This document shows positions 31,861 to 45,568 of a stretch of 64,000 bases of DNA, in pieces. The notes beneath the pieces are model-generated. The model was given only the letters and a program-made list of their open reading frames with translations. It did not search any database and was not told where the DNA came from. The translations under genes and the position numbers were made by a program. Numbering within the stretch: the stretch's first letter is position 1; each line of letters begins with the position of its first letter. The stretch is from Amia ocellicauda. Its lineage: Eukaryota > Chordata > Actinopteri > Amiiformes > Amiidae. The stretch lies in contig NC_089866.1 of NCBI RefSeq assembly GCF_036373705.1, positions 20,181,501-20,245,500 on the forward strand, read 5' to 3'.

Positions 31861-34350
31861 TGTACAGCTGGTTCTTATGCAGGATGGTTGTACACATTTT
31901 GGGGCATTGATGATAGTGAAGGTCCCAGTGACGTCTTACTGACTCTAAATGTAATAGAGGGGTTTCATGGGTTCCTGTACGAGGGAGAGTGAAACAAGTT
32001 GATATTTTTTAAAGCAATGGTTTTCAGCTAAGGTCCAAGGATCTTAGGATCTTTATCTTCTGCTTTGAGATCCAGCCAATTGGTCGGTACTAAATTGAAC
32101 ATTTATCTGAACTATCACCCCCAGGATCTGGAAACAGAACAGATCTTACAAAAAGGCAGTAACAATATAGTCTTAATGTAACAGTCATAATATAGTGTTA
32201 ATGTAATTGCATGTATTGTCTTAACTACTATTTAATTTGGACAAAGGCCTTATGGTAACCCAGGTCCAATTACATTTCCTTACATTTCTTCCAACCCAAG
32301 CTTCATAACATATCATTGCCTGCCTGAAGTTATCTTTTGCTTCTCCTCTGGAGTCACTAAAAAAGTAAAGGTGGTGGAGCCAACAGTGAGTTTTATTTCA
32401 GTTAGAGAATCCATCATTCGTTGATGTTATATACAAACTAACCAGCAACCTCATCTATGTATACTCTTATTACCTAATTGGAACTGTTAAATACATATTA
32501 TGTAATGTAATTACATTGAATTCATACACAATGTATCACACATGGGGATTGCATTCCATAATAAACATCTACCCTTAACTTGTTCCCTAATGTTGTTTCC
32601 ATTAGTGTGTTTATTCCATAATATAATGCTAATTTGTCTCTGTGTAATGTTGTACAATACTGTATTGAAATGACACTAATGTAAAACCACCTTTGATAGG
32701 CATCGGCAACATTATTGTTATTAATCATTTAGTGACTTAATGAGAAATACATTACTTCAAATCCATTTTACACATTTTACATTTGTGTGGATTATAAGCC
32801 TATACAGAGTCAGATTGATGTAATTCATTGACATTACCTTTTATTATTTTATGTGGAATTAAACATTGTGCTTTTCAGATTTGTTTTATCTTAATTTGGC
32901 ATCACCAATCATTTAGGTTACAGCTTTAGTGTACATCATGGATTTAATTATTGTTAAAATAATGAATTTAATTATTTAATACAGCTTTGCCAATGCTGTT
33001 CACAGCTTCATTGTGTGATGATAAGTTGACTGCTAACAAGGGGGCAGCAGTAGTTTTCATTCAGCTTAACATGATGTTATTATTGTTATTAATTAGTAAT
33101 CTGGGAAGCCAAGTGATGAACTTCTAACAAAATTCTATATTTTTGCAATTCTGCAATTGAGAATATGTTTTCCTGTGTGGCTATTGTTAGCTATTGTTTC
33201 ATCCTATGAAAAATAAAATGTAGAAAGCTCTTGGATCACTGAGTTCCTGTTATTTGTAATGCCCCACAAGGTGTTCTTTCAAAGTCAAGACTGCCAAAAA
33301 AGGGAAGAAATAGAGAGTGCAAACCATGCATGGAGAATGGTCTGCTTCAGACAGTCACATGACTCTATTGCAGTTTAGTACTTGATTCCTAACATGCATT
33401 CTTCAATGTAAAACTCTGGTATTTGTGACACCACTGACCCCTGTTGAAATGATCTGTGACTTCCTTGATGCTGCATTGTTTGTTTTTTAGGACCTGTGCT
33501 GTTTTTGGTGCAATGAATTTACAGGGTCAAGAATAGAGTTTAAAGAAAATATAAATCAACGAAGAGTCAATTAAATACAATTGATTTGCGTTATTGCATT
33601 AGCTGTTCTACATTGTAGGCATTTGCATGTCCTTTTGTGAAGCATCTTCAATTCATGCTATCCCATTGGGCCTCCTTTTACTCGATGACCAAATGACTCT
33701 TCAAACAATTATATACTGAGCAAAAATATTACACCAGTGTTGAAAAACGCTGGAAAGGTAGGCGATCATTTAATCAATTGTTTATGATTATATTTTTATT
33801 TTATTGCTTTTCATGTTTTAGGTGTGTGTATTGCATATATGTATTTTGTCTGTAGAGGTGCACTACTGCCATCGAGTGGAGAAAAACCCTGCTGTGAAAA
33901 GCAAGTGTTGTGTGTCAGCTGAGGTCAGGGAGCTTGGGTAATTTACACAGAAATCCCTCTAAACTCCTCATAGTCTTCTGGCTTCAAAAACGTTACAACA
34001 CAAATCTTGAGTTACAGACTGAGTGGGAGGCTCTATAGTGATCCTGCACAGTGAGCTTTACAATTATGTGTAGTAAAAACCCTAATGTTTTAACAATTCG
34101 TGCCCTAAAGCGAGAAAAAAGTTTTAAAATACAAGTATTTGATATAAGTAATAATAACAGGGATGGCTAATTGAAAATAGCTTAAGTAATAGTTACAATC
34201 AGCTAACTGGTCTACTGCAACTTTACATTTGGGCTGTCTATTGAAATATAATATGTATGTATAATGCTATATGCAAGTGTTTATATATGAAGGTCACAGA
34301 AACAGTAATGTGATAATAAATAATAAGGGAAAATACCGAATTAAAAAAAG
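31861..34350. other. Intergenic upstream of TMEM120B; no gene
   Basis: About 2.5 kb, AT-rich, no supportable coding region. A CTGCCATCGAGTGGA motif at 33866-33880 is close to the CTCF core on the minus strand. Confidence 0.4.
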
Positions 34351-34377
34351 GCATCCAGTCACAAGTCGTTTTGGAAC

Positions 34378-34748
34378 TGACCAATCAGACGGCACGTTAC
34401 TTGGCCAGGTTTCTCATTCGTCGCTGCCCTGCAGCTGATGGCTCCTCTCGGCAGCAGTGGAGTTCCGCTCCTACTCTCGATTGGTCGGGGGGACAGGGCA
34501 GACGTCACTTCGACAAAGCTGATTGGTCCGGGCGGCCTCGCTGGGTTGTGCTGCCTTGCGCCAAACTCGTTCGACACAGTGACGTCAGGGGCAACACTAC
34601 CGTGGTGCCGCAGTGCGCCTGCGCTCTGGAGAGCTGAGTTCTGGCGAGGGTAGCGGTGGACAGCTGTGGCGGCGGCGGCGGCGGCGGCGGTGTGCTTATG
34701 GAGGGAGAGAGGAGAGAGAGAGGGAGAGAGAAAGCGGGGTCTGATACA
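34378..34748 (+). promoter_or_regulatory. TMEM120B: TMEM120B promoter and 5' UTR, CpG-rich
   Basis: GC and CpG content rises sharply compared with the flanks. A CCAAT box lies at 34381-34385 and inverted ones (ATTGG) at 34480-34484 and 34522-34526. A full cAMP-response element TGACGTCA is at 34580-34587, with a GACGTCAC at 34501-34508. No TATA box is seen, as expected for a broadly expressed gene. A (GGC)n run at 34668-34690 and a purine-only tract of about 40 nt precede the start codon. The transcription start is not visible but should lie between the CRE and the GGC run. Confidence 0.7.
34668..34690. repeat. (GGC)n trinucleotide repeat in the TMEM120B 5' UTR
   Basis: Nearly eight GGC units without interruption, 8 bp before the first in-frame ATG. 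Confidence 0.9.
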
Positions 34749-37700
34749 ATGTCACTACAGAGGTGCCAAGCTGAATGGGAAGAAATTGATCGGGAATTCC
34801 AGCAGCTACAGGTGGTGTACCAGCTCACGAATGACAGCATTTGTCCTCGGGAATTGTCAGCTAAAACTTATCAAGCACTGCTGCTCATTAGCCATGTTTA
34901 TTACAGCTCTAAAGGTTTTCTACTGATTGCATATGTGTAAATGTGTAGTAGTGAGTCGATTACCGGAGTTGCATTTGCTTGCATATGTGTTGCCTTTTGT
35001 TTGCTACACTTTCCATCGGTGTGTTACACGAACTGTAAATCCTGGCCTGGCCAGCGACACAGAAGGTCCTGTCCAAGAATGTAAGCAGTCCAGACCATTG
35101 ACACCCTGGTAGGAAATAACCCGTCTTTGTTACGAGGCAGGGCAAGGGTGTCATTATTGTGATCGATTATTGCATCATTCAGGTTGACATTAGACACCGT
35201 GAAGCTGTAGAAAGTATGAGTGAAGTTGGCATTACTCTACTATAAGCCTAATGATCTATGGATTGTATTTTAAAGGTTCATGTGAGGTTACCCACATACA
35301 ATTAGTGCACAAGACAAATACAACATATGGACTGGTAGAGTACCATCAGCCTTATACTTTGCAAAAAGTGATATGTAACTAGTACAGTATATACATATGC
35401 ATGCATGTATGTATGTATGTATGTATGTGTGTTTTCCAAAACATAACTTGGACTACACACTGATATTGAAATGCACAAAGCATATTCTGTATTGTTAAAA
35501 GCTTGCACATTCTTGCTTCGCTAAGCAGAAAAATATTGTATGAATGTCACAGGCAAGTCAAATCGTGTTTATTTATATAACCCCCCCCCCCACCCCTGTA
35601 TAGATAATATAATGACACCCAAATTTACTGTTCACTTTTGTCCATCATTTATAAAGCTGTGGAGGCTACTCAAACCCTCAGTGCTTGGAACATGTTCATG
35701 AGAAGTAGTCAGTTGTTATTGTACTATAAAATATATACTATAAATAGATTTGCAATACCACCATTACCCTGTCTCTGTGCGATTTATTTCTGATTCTGTT
35801 CCATTTTTGTTACTCTTAACAGAAAATATTGCACAAAACATTCATTGAGGGAATATGTATTTGACATGAATGTATAATCAAGTATTATATATACACTCAC
35901 CAGCTTTAGCCCGGCCATTGTTATCCCATTTTAATCTTATTATACACCATACTTTTAAATATGCTTACTGGATATCTACAGGGATTGTTGACCTCCATCG
36001 ATGCAGGAAAATAATGTGTTGATACCCATGTCTGCTTTATTAGTTTCTCGTTGTATATCCAATATGTCTGTGGCCTGTCTAAGGGTCACATTTTCCTGTC
36101 AGGAGACAAATAGTTTTTAACGCAGGAACGAACTCCATTTTAAAGAAGAATCTTGAGTCTGGTCTGTGTTGTATTTCAGGCATCTTGCTTCCACATGGTT
36201 GTATTTTCCCATAATCATCATGAGCCCTTATTCACGGGGGATAAAATACTCCAAAGCACAAACACAAATGATTAAGCTAAAGTCATTGTGCATTTGTTTT
36301 CCAGGAAACGCACAAAGTGTACAAACAAAAGCTTGATGAACTCACCAACCTCCAGACGATATGTAGCAATTCCATTAGCAAACAGAAGAAGAGTCTGAGT
36401 GACCTGAAGCACAATCTCCAGAGGTAAGTACAGCAGTACAGCCAAGTAACCAGAGGCAGAGCTTTGTGCTGTAGATGGACTTAGTTTGTGCAAAATATGC
36501 CCTTTCTAAAGCCCTGAAATCACTCTAAAGTCTGTAATTCTTTAATTTAGCATTTCCCCCCTAACCTTCAAAGCCAATGAAAGCTGTCTTTAAAACTAAA
36601 TGTGATTCTGTTTGGCAGATCTCTTGGATGGGAAACAAATGCATCAAAGTAATATCTTCCTTACAAAGAAATAATCTCCAATTTACAGAATGTTTGATTT
36701 ACACATACTTGTAGACTTGCTGCAATTTTGTTCAATATTTTTCAGGTGTATACAGACAAGTAGTCCAAAAGAAGTAGAATACATTAAGGATATCCAAGCC
36801 CAAATCAAAGAAAGAAAGCAAAATGTCTTCTTTGATATGGAAGCATATTTGCCAAAGAAGAATGGGTAAGTATCATATTTTTGTTGTGTAATAGTTTAGT
36901 AATGCTTTAACCTCAAGGCTTGGCAAAATATTAATTAAAGTTATAATTTAAACTGAAGTGAATCACATATTTGGCAGTACGAGTTTCAGTGTTAATCCTG
37001 AACAAGTGTTTTTTGTTGTTCTGTCAAAGAAATGCATTGCAAACAACATGATTGTTTTGAATGTTTAACTGAAATCACAACTTTGTTTTTGTATTTTTAC
37101 AGGTTGTACTTAAATTTGGTACTGGGGAATGTGAATGTAACACTACTCAGCAATCAGGCAAAGTAAGTTTGCAGTTCAGCCTAATCATAGTAATTTATTG
37201 TAAGGTAAACACATTTGATTTATGTGTGGCTATATCAGTCATGAAGGCTGTAATGAACTGAGAAGCCAAAAGCAAGTTGCACATGAGAGACAGATTTTTT
37301 GATAAAACCTGTTTTCCTGCATTTGTGTGTGATACATTCCTCTTTCAAACAGATTTGCCTACAAAGATGAATATGAAAAGTTCAAGCTCTACATGACAAT
37401 AATCTTGTTGCTTGGTGCCATAACATGCAGGTTCCTACTAAATTACCGGTGAGTTGTCCTTATCTCCTGTTAGCACGATTTCCTATGAAAAGCCTTAGAT
37501 CAAGATGCTTGATATATTGGCTTGGTTTTCCTAAGCATTTTTGTTTTCTCTCTCTCTTTATATTACTTTTTTTTTTTTTTAAACTAAGACACAAGAGGGC
37601 ACTAGATGCACTTTAAAAAACACTGAAAGCATCCCATACATGTTTTTTTAAGTGTTAAAATGTCTACAAACTTGTGAACACATTCTGTCCATCATGATTT

Positions 37701-40700
37701 CACAGGTTACATGAGGCAAGCTGAAACAAACTTATGTGAAATGGTAAATAATGAGAAAATACACATTAGGTAGTATAGTGCCTTTAGAAGACGTCATCTC
37801 AAAGTGCTTTACAACTATAGGAAATCACAATTTATAAAATATACAAAATGACTATAAATCGAAATGCCAAACAGCAAAATGTGTAATGTTTCTCTGTTTG
37901 CAATTTTACTGGTGTGTAATGTATGGTTTTGTGTTGTTTTCCAGGGTGACAGATGAAATCTTTAATTTTTTGCTGGTTTGGTATTACTGTACACTGACCA
38001 TAAGGGAGAGTATCCTCATCAGCAATGGGTCAAGGTATGTGTGTGTGTGTGTGTGGGGGGGGGGGGGGTTAGTAGGTTTGATTTTATGTAAGTTGAATGC
38101 TTAAACTCAGACCCTGTTCTGTTGTACGCTTGTATAAATTCTGTATTTCACTTATTGTAAAACTGAATCATGATTCTGTGCTGTATGCATCCCCATTATG
38201 ATACACAGGTCTCTGTGTACAGTGGGTGGAAGAACACCTTAGATTTAATCTTGTCAGTGTTGTGCATTAGTCATAGGTCATTCGGATATCTAGTGGGTCG
38301 AATCTCATTAATACGTTGTGGTTACCCAAAGTCAATTACCGATCGCCTCGCAGAAAACTGTGCTGTGAAGTTGTGCTTCATGGGAAATGGTTGCCAGAGT
38401 ATAGAGTGTATCAAGCAGAAAACATTATTGACAAGCTGTTGGATTTCCTAAAAGGCAGGCTCTGATAAATTCCGAAAACGTCAGGAAGTCGCAAACTAAG
38501 CCTAACTATAAGCCAGTGGACCTTCAGCTTCTGGGGTCGCTCGGGGACTTATTTATTGTTACCCCTTGAGGTAACTGGCACTTTAAAGAGCTTGGCTGGG
38601 TGTGTGTGAGCATTAGTGAGATTCTCTTCCACATTCAGTGTATGTCAGTCTGAGTGGCCTACTTTCACAGGAATTGGTAGACTTACTTGGTATATTTATT
38701 TTTAAACGGTTGCATATTTATATGATTTTGTTTTTGTTTAGGAGACTGATATTATTTAAGACAGTGCTTTTGTGTACTGTAGCCTTTCTGCAGTTACAGT
38801 GATCAAACCTGTTGCCAGACTTACAGTGGGATTCTCTCCTCTCCCGCTTTTTGCAGGATAAAAGGCTGGTGGGTTTCACACCACTATGTTTCAACCTTTC
38901 TATCTGGTGTCATGTTAACATGGTGAGTAATGGTAATGAACAACAGGTTACAATTAAGTATTTTATTTTTAACCTTATTTTTGATTTAACACATTAAACA
39001 TGTAAATGTTTAGCAGGGATAGTGAACCAATTAGTTTTTTTTAATAAATCCTAACTGCTTCTGTTTTTGTTTTTCTCTTTAAAGGCCGGATGGATTAATG
39101 TATCAGATGTTTCGAAACCAATTTCTGGCATTCTCAGTATATCAAAGTATGCATTTTCATTTAATTCTTTCTTTATGGTTTTCTGCATGCTATACAGATA
39201 GCCTGGACTGTTGCAGTTTAATATACATTTTTGCAGACTAATCTTTCTTTGTCTTACAGGTTTTGTACAGTTTCTGCAGTATTACTACCAAAGTGGCTGC
39301 CTCTACAGGTTACGAGCTTTAGGGGAGAGAAACCATCTCGACCTCACAGTTGGTAAGGTACTAAACATGCCTTCATGAGACAGGGAAAGGAAAGCGCTGA
39401 ATGTTGAATAGTTCGTATTTTACAGACGTATGTAATTGGACCTAAACAGAGGAACAACCAGGGACTTTCAGGTTTTATTTTTTTGGCAGTGTTTCGGACA
39501 AACAAGTCCACATGCCAAGCTGTGGCTAAATGAAAGCGATAAGAAGTTATAAATTAATTGCATGTGCCAGGCAAAATAGAGGATGTTTTGCACAGACTGG
39601 TACTGGATCTATTAATGGCAGCATGACACACACTGCCCGTTATATTTTAATGTTGAGACAAAGTTGTGGAGAGGTCGGTGAGCTAAAATCCCTTTAAACC
39701 GATACTTAAATATGAGTGAATTCCTGAGCATTGGGAGCAAACTAAAACCTTAAGCTTGGTAATAATCTTCTGCAAAAACAAAGAAACAAAAACAACACGA
39801 GGAGCTTTAGACAGACTGCCCTCTAGTGACATTCAGTGACCTACAACTGAAAGGTTTGGCACAGGAGGTTTCATGTATATTCAACTTCTCTTGATCCTGA
39901 GGAGATCATAGCTGGAGTAGGCATGCATTTAAAATGACTTTTATCTAAAAGAAAGTGAGAAATGTAACCATGATGTTTTGCTCCTCCTTCTGTAGTAAGC
40001 CCAATTAAGGGGAAAATCCCTATTTTCCTGACCGGTGTGTGTGTTTCTGTTTCACAGAGGGTTTCCAGTCCTGGATGTGGAGAGGACTCACCTTTCTTCT
40101 TCCGTTCCTGTTCTTTGGCCACGTAAGTACAGCTGGCCGCTTCCTGTGACACTGGGCACCCATCATGGTTCCTGCCATACAGGAGGGGGTTTCATTCCAT
40201 GTCGGTACTTTACTTTATTTCACAATTTGGATAAGGATAGCAGTTAGAGAGCATAACATAGTTTTCATGCAGAATACCTATTATACTGTTTATTGAAGAA
40301 AGTTGCGTGATAGTTTGAGCAGGACCGGTGTGCAGACTGTGGACTTAAGAGTTTCCCAACATTCAGTTCTCTCCACAAACCCTGTGAGACCCTTTATTTA
40401 TTTAAATATGCCTTTCTCTGTGAACACCTTCCCAGCTTCCTCCTGTCACCATCTCTCCATCTCTCTCTCCGTGTTGTGCATTGATTTTCAAGCGTCTTGT
40501 GTTAAACATCAAATTGTGTTATGCTGTGAAGAGTAAATCCCTATATTAAAATTTAAAATATGTATGTTTTTCAGTTCTGGCAGCTTTATAATGCGGTGAA
40601 ATTGTTTGGGTTGTCCAGCCATGAAGAGTGCAAAGAATGGCAAGTAAGTATAAAGAGAATGAGCTGAGTTCTGCCCTGTGTTTAACAGCCTGGGGCGGTC

Positions 40701-40984
40701 TGTCTGAAGAGGAAATGTCACTGGTTTCTCTGTTTCTTTGACAGTTTGCTTTCTACTAATCCCCTGTATTGGTGATGACTGTTTTAGGAGGGCTGTTGTG
40801 AGTGATCAAGCATGATTTTAGACGGCTCTTGGCACCCGAAACTAATGGCTGTTCTATGGGGTTGCAGGTGTTCATGCTGGGCTTGACGTTTCTCATCCTC
40901 TTCCTGGGCAACTTCCTCACTACGCTTAAAGTTGTCCACCAGAAGTTTCAGAAAAACAAAGACAAGGTGAAGAAAAAAGAGTAA
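34749..40984 (+). CDS. TMEM120B: Transmembrane protein 120B
   Basis: TMEM120 proteins are six-helix membrane proteins of the nuclear envelope/ER; TMEM120A binds coenzyme A and resembles fatty-acid elongases, and the pair is linked to adipocyte differentiation. Twelve exons give 339 aa, as in human: 34749-34811, 36305-36423, 36746-36865, 37103-37162, 37353-37448, 37945-38034, 38857-38922, 39085-39146, 39260-39352, 40058-40122, 40575-40643, 40868-40984. The N-terminal coiled coil (about 1-100) precedes [39 protein letters not shown] and [14 protein letters not shown] (about 187-200) are the conserved core; [19 protein letters not shown] and [19 protein letters not shown] close the protein. [10 protein letters not shown] and [11 protein letters not shown] favour 120B over 120A. 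An in-frame ATG at 34698 would add 17 residues, but 34749 has A at -3 and matches the family start. Confidence 0.97.
37765..37830 (+). repeat. Short dispersed repeat in TMEM120B intron 5
   Basis: TAGTGCCTTTAGAAGACGTC and CATCTCAAAGTGCTTTACAA resemble the common fish repeat tail with ATAGCGCCTTTC and CAAAGCGCTTTACA. Confidence 0.4.
38035..38068. repeat. (GT)n(G)14 tract at the TMEM120B exon 6 donor
   Basis: The donor GTATGT runs directly into GT dinucleotides and a run of 14 G (38055-38068). Confidence 0.9.
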
Positions 40985-43345
40985 AGCCAGTTAATGCAGG
41001 AGCAGCTGGTGGCAGCGGTGGTGTAGAAATCTCTTCACCGAGACCTCGGGGGGTGGAGAAGATGAGGAAAACAAATGTTTTGCCGTTAAATGTGTCGATA
41101 CTTTTTATATGTACAGTTTAAAAACCCAGCTGGAGGAAAGGGAGACATCTGCTGCTATCTGAAGTGACTCCATTACAACTACAACTAGAATCTCACTAAT
41201 TTCCCCTAAGGATCATCATATCCGTTTTTTTTAATACTCTGTGGACATGTATATTGAAGACCGGTTGGATCCCGTAAAACCTGAACCACTAAATAATTGA
41301 TCTTGTGAGAATGATGAACTGTTCTTTGCTTGTTTTCCTTCCCCAAATCCTTTTTAACCTATATGCCAAGACCACGTTGCACCATTTAATTTTTTACAAA
41401 CGGATTTTGCAGATCTGCAGGTGTTAATTCACTCCATTCCACATTATTTAGTAGACATACCAGTAGATCCATATAACGGGAAACGGCAAAAGTAGTTGTC
41501 TAAAATGTTCCGATCTACAAACATCACAATATGGCTGGGTTGGTGTAAAACAAATGCAATTATGGAGTTTTCCCCTTTGCTTTTTGTTGCATAATTCACT
41601 TTTGTCTCATTATCATTAAATATAACATATGTGGTGTTTTCCTTAGCAGTTTTAAGATCCCTCTGACCCTGTGATATTGATAGTACTGAGCTGATTTCCA
41701 ATTTGGTTAAGGTGTTGTGTCCTGTTACATTTATGAGAAGCATCCGAATACAAAGGCAGGAGCTTTGTTAGATGCTTCTGTTGATTTAAATGTTATACCC
41801 AGTGTAGTAAATGCCTGCATTGACAGTAATTGAGCAAGCCCGAATGGAAGTGATCACCCTGCTTAAATGAAAGTCAGTCACTACCACTGCAATTTCAATT
41901 TGCAGAATGAAAAGCAAGTTTGTAATTCCTGCCAAGTTAACCACTCGTATCGATTGTTATTATGCTGGGGTTTTTTTTCATGTGGTGACATTCCCAAAAC
42001 TATAGCCCGCTGTTGGGATGTGATGTGTGGAATGACTCGTCTGATTTTGAATATCTGGTCTTTAAAACGTGATTGAATCATAAAATTGTTCTGCAAGCAG
42101 TATGGGTTCTAGAATGCTCTTGTGGGGGAATAGAGGAATGAAAGAACCACAGCTTGTGATTTCTCATGTAGAGACTTGAATTCACTATTCAGGATCTGTT
42201 TTCCTTGGTTATATATTGTTGTTGATGTTGGTTGTTTTTTTAATTAACACTTTCACAGCTACACGTTTTAATTTTGGTTGGTCGATCAATAAGAATATGC
42301 ATATGCTTATTTTTATACAGAGGAAATAACTTTGCTAAAAGTCTGATATAATAATGCTGTCAGTTCTAAGGGATGGTCTTTGTTATTAGCCCGAGTATAG
42401 TTTTGTATTTATTGTGGACATCTGCTGCACATGAAAGCTGCTAAACCTCTGAGGACAGTGTTAAGAGCAAAACTCTCGGGGTTACAAGGGCCTGTTGATT
42501 TAGTGTTCTGTTTTGTACATATTTATGCCAACAATGTGACAAAGCCATATATAATGGACTGCCCATTCATCGTATAACGAAACAAAAGGTCATGTATACA
42601 GAGAATTGTGCATAATTTTTACCAAACTGCGATAGGGTGCAACTATTTTTTTGTAGATCATGCACTTCAGAGATCAAAATGATGTGAGAATTCAGTGGCA
42701 GGGTTTGAATAATGCCTTAATTTTCAGTAACCTGGATATCACTGCCCTACATTATCACGGTAATTTTTTTCTCCACATTAAAAAAATACATTTGCAAATG
42801 GTCACATCATAACCAGGCAAAGCTGTAGACTTCAGTTTTGTCCTTGTAGACACATTTGCGTTAGTGATTGATTCATAACTGTAGATTTAACTATGAAAGG
42901 GGAGTGTGATTTTACAGAATTGGGAAAGTCTGTTTGGGATTTTTCTGTGGTAAGGGAACAGCAATGTTTATTTAAAGAAAGCTATTTTATTTTCACTTTT
43001 TCTATTTACAGAAGAACTAATACTAAGTAAATTGAGCCGCCACTACGCACAGCAAAGTTGACTTTTGGTTTTGTTGTTTTGCAGCAGTGTGTTCCTGCTG
43101 AGTCTGTGGTGTGGTGTTCTTTTATTGACAAAGGTTGTGCTTTTCTTTTCAGTGTTATGAGTTTTGCTTGCCCTGCAGAATGATTGTAGTGTGTGCTTGG
43201 ATGTCTGGAGCTGTATTAAAAGAGGGATGGAAAAAAAATAACTTGGATATTCTGCATATAAGGTCAAATTCTTCCATAAATCTCAAGACTTGGTGTACAT
43301 TGCTGTAAAAAAAAAAAGTAATAAATCTCTTAAGAAATTAACATT
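40985..43345 (+). other. TMEM120B: TMEM120B 3' UTR
   Basis: No coding region of the opposite strand is seen before the AATAAA at 43320-43325, giving a 3' UTR of about 2.3 kb. An A run precedes the signal. Earlier weak signals are possible. The extent is inferred. Confidence 0.5.
43320..43325 (+). terminator. Probable polyadenylation signal of TMEM120B
   Basis: AATAAA followed by AT-rich and then TTTGTTTG sequence about 35 nt downstream, a usual cleavage-site setting. Confidence 0.5.
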
Positions 43346-45544
43346 TCAGCTTGTCCTTTGTTTGTACACACCAGAGGGTCTAGTTGTGTATAGAAGTTGC
43401 TTTTATTTTTGATCTTGCCCTTTACTTCTGATAACTTCTGGATATATTTAATCAACTTAGAACTGCTTCATGCCACATAGTTTGAACTTTTTTCTTGTAT
43501 ATATTCCTATAGTTAGTAGATGGAACAGAGTAATACTTTCTGATAAACTACATTTTACAGTTGTATGCAAGAATTTATCCCCAAACATGATACAGGAGGT
43601 GTACAGGGCATTTGGCATCAATGTCAAAGCTCATAAGATGTTGCAATCTGTCTGTGAAACCAAGTTACATGTTTTTATTTACTAAATTATTTCACACTTG
43701 TCCTATTATGTTTTTATAAGTAGGAATCATTAAGTGTTATCAAAGTATTCTTTTAATTTGGATTTATGTAATGAAATGGGGGAGGATAGAGATCTTGTTG
43801 GTGATTTCCAGTAATGCCACTAGATGTCACCATTGAGCACTGGAACTGTTGAGTGGCAGTAATCCAATTCGCAGTACAGACCGTGCCTTCTGGGAGGTAA
43901 TTTGAGGTGTCAGACGTTCATTGCCGACATTGATTCTTGGTTTCTGTGTTCTCTTTTGAATGTAATATAAACCCAACCTCATCATCTTTGCTGATTTGTA
44001 CAGGAACATTCCATCTCTCCAGTTAGGTTTGACCGTAATATGTGGAGGAGCGCTGAAGTATTTCTGTAGATCTCGAATATTCACATACTTGTGACTACTA
44101 AAACCCTCCCCCTCTCCTGCCTGACACGCAGAAAAACAACCTTGACTTGGCATTGCAGAAGTCCAGACGCCTCCCATTAAAATCTGGGTCTGGAGCTTCC
44201 CCTCAGATAGCAGCTATCTGTGTCATGTTGCTTCAGACTAAATACTGATCACAGGCTGCAGAGCAGAAACACTAAACAACAAAAACACATGGCCCCCATC
44301 TGTATAAACCCACATCTTGACCACTGTGTTGACAAACAGTGAGTTTAAAAACAGCAAATTGATTTCAAGTCTACAAGTTAATAAAGCCCCGTGTTTCAAC
44401 ACTCGTCTTTTGTCCAGAGTGTCACGAGATTCCATGTGATTGCCCAAAACAGTACAAACCTTTGAGCTGGCACTGCTGGACTTCACTGATACTGCTGTGT
44501 AAGTGTACAAAAGTTGCACATTTTGTGTTGGTGAAGCTGCACACTGGCATCAAAGAAACAAACCCTGGAAAGGCTGTTTAAACAAGTCTGCTGCTAGAAA
44601 CAACAGTTTTCAGCACCTCAACAATCAAAGCAGGAAAGCCATTCAAATGGTACTGCTTGTTTTTCTATGGAGGACCAAAGCGAGGGATTGTGGGAGTTTT
44701 TAAAGTCAGCATGAAAAGAACTGAGGCAGGAAAACTGGCACTTGAACTGAAAAGCCTGCATTCTTGTGTGATCTACTTTTCACCAGGAGAGGATAAAAGC
44801 ACATGGAGAAGGAGTGCAGAGTGTGATGTTATCAGATTTTCAGTCCATTTAAGTTCCTAACTGAATTCATGATTGACTCAGAATACAGAAATCAGTTTTG
44901 AAGGTGTTGGCGATTTGAAAGTGAAACCCTTTCAAACCAACTGGGTGGTCATTCCAGGACTCAGGAGAGGGTTTTACGGAATACAATTGCTCATCATGCT
45001 AGAATCATACTTTAGTTTTATGCAAGCAAAGCATGAGTTCAGTTTGGCGCTCAGGTAGATCTGAAACCAGAAAACCCTGCTGCATGCAAGGACCATATAT
45101 ATGTGATCTTCTCTCCCTTAAACTGCAGAGGAATCTTTTAGAAGTGACTGGCTTCACCTCCCATCCGAGCAAGACTGAATTATACATTCCAGTTTGTGTC
45201 TAACATCTGTGCACCAACCAGATTATGTGGTTGGACTGGTTAGTTTCCCACGACAGGGTTAGACGCTACTGGTAGCCACAGCATTCCCACGGGGCATTTG
45301 GAAATATTAGGAAATGTTGTGTTTTAAATAACAATTGTGTCAGACCCCCCTGGAGCAGTTAATGGTACAAGTCAAAACATGGGGCCCAACACCAGCAGTG
45401 AAGGCAGATAGAGTTGAGTCAGTGGGAGGTGTCAGCTCTCTCCCAAGTCCTGAAAAAGCACAGGCCTGGAATCTAAAAAGCAGGACGGTAAGTACCAATA
45501 ACAATAAATAATTTCTTATCTCTCTAGGCAAATCACAAATCCAG
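43346..45544. other. Space between the convergent TMEM120B and RHOF ends
   Basis: About 2.2 kb without a recognisable gene. Open frames such as 43827-44177 (minus) have no known motif. CCACTAGATGTCAC at 43817-43830 resembles a CTCF core on the plus strand. Confidence 0.4.
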
Positions 45545-45562
45545 TAACTTGTCATGATTGAC

Positions 45563-45568
45563 TTTATT
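45563..45568 (-). terminator. Candidate polyadenylation signal of RHOF
   Basis: AATAAA on the minus strand, about 820 nt after the RHOF stop. It is a plausible 3' end, chosen because of the usual hexamer; others cannot be excluded. Confidence 0.35.

Noticed and set aside
34505..34840. 111-codon frame antisense to TMEM120B exon 1
   Set aside because: Produced by the GC-rich promoter and the GGC repeat (poly-Pro); no independent support.
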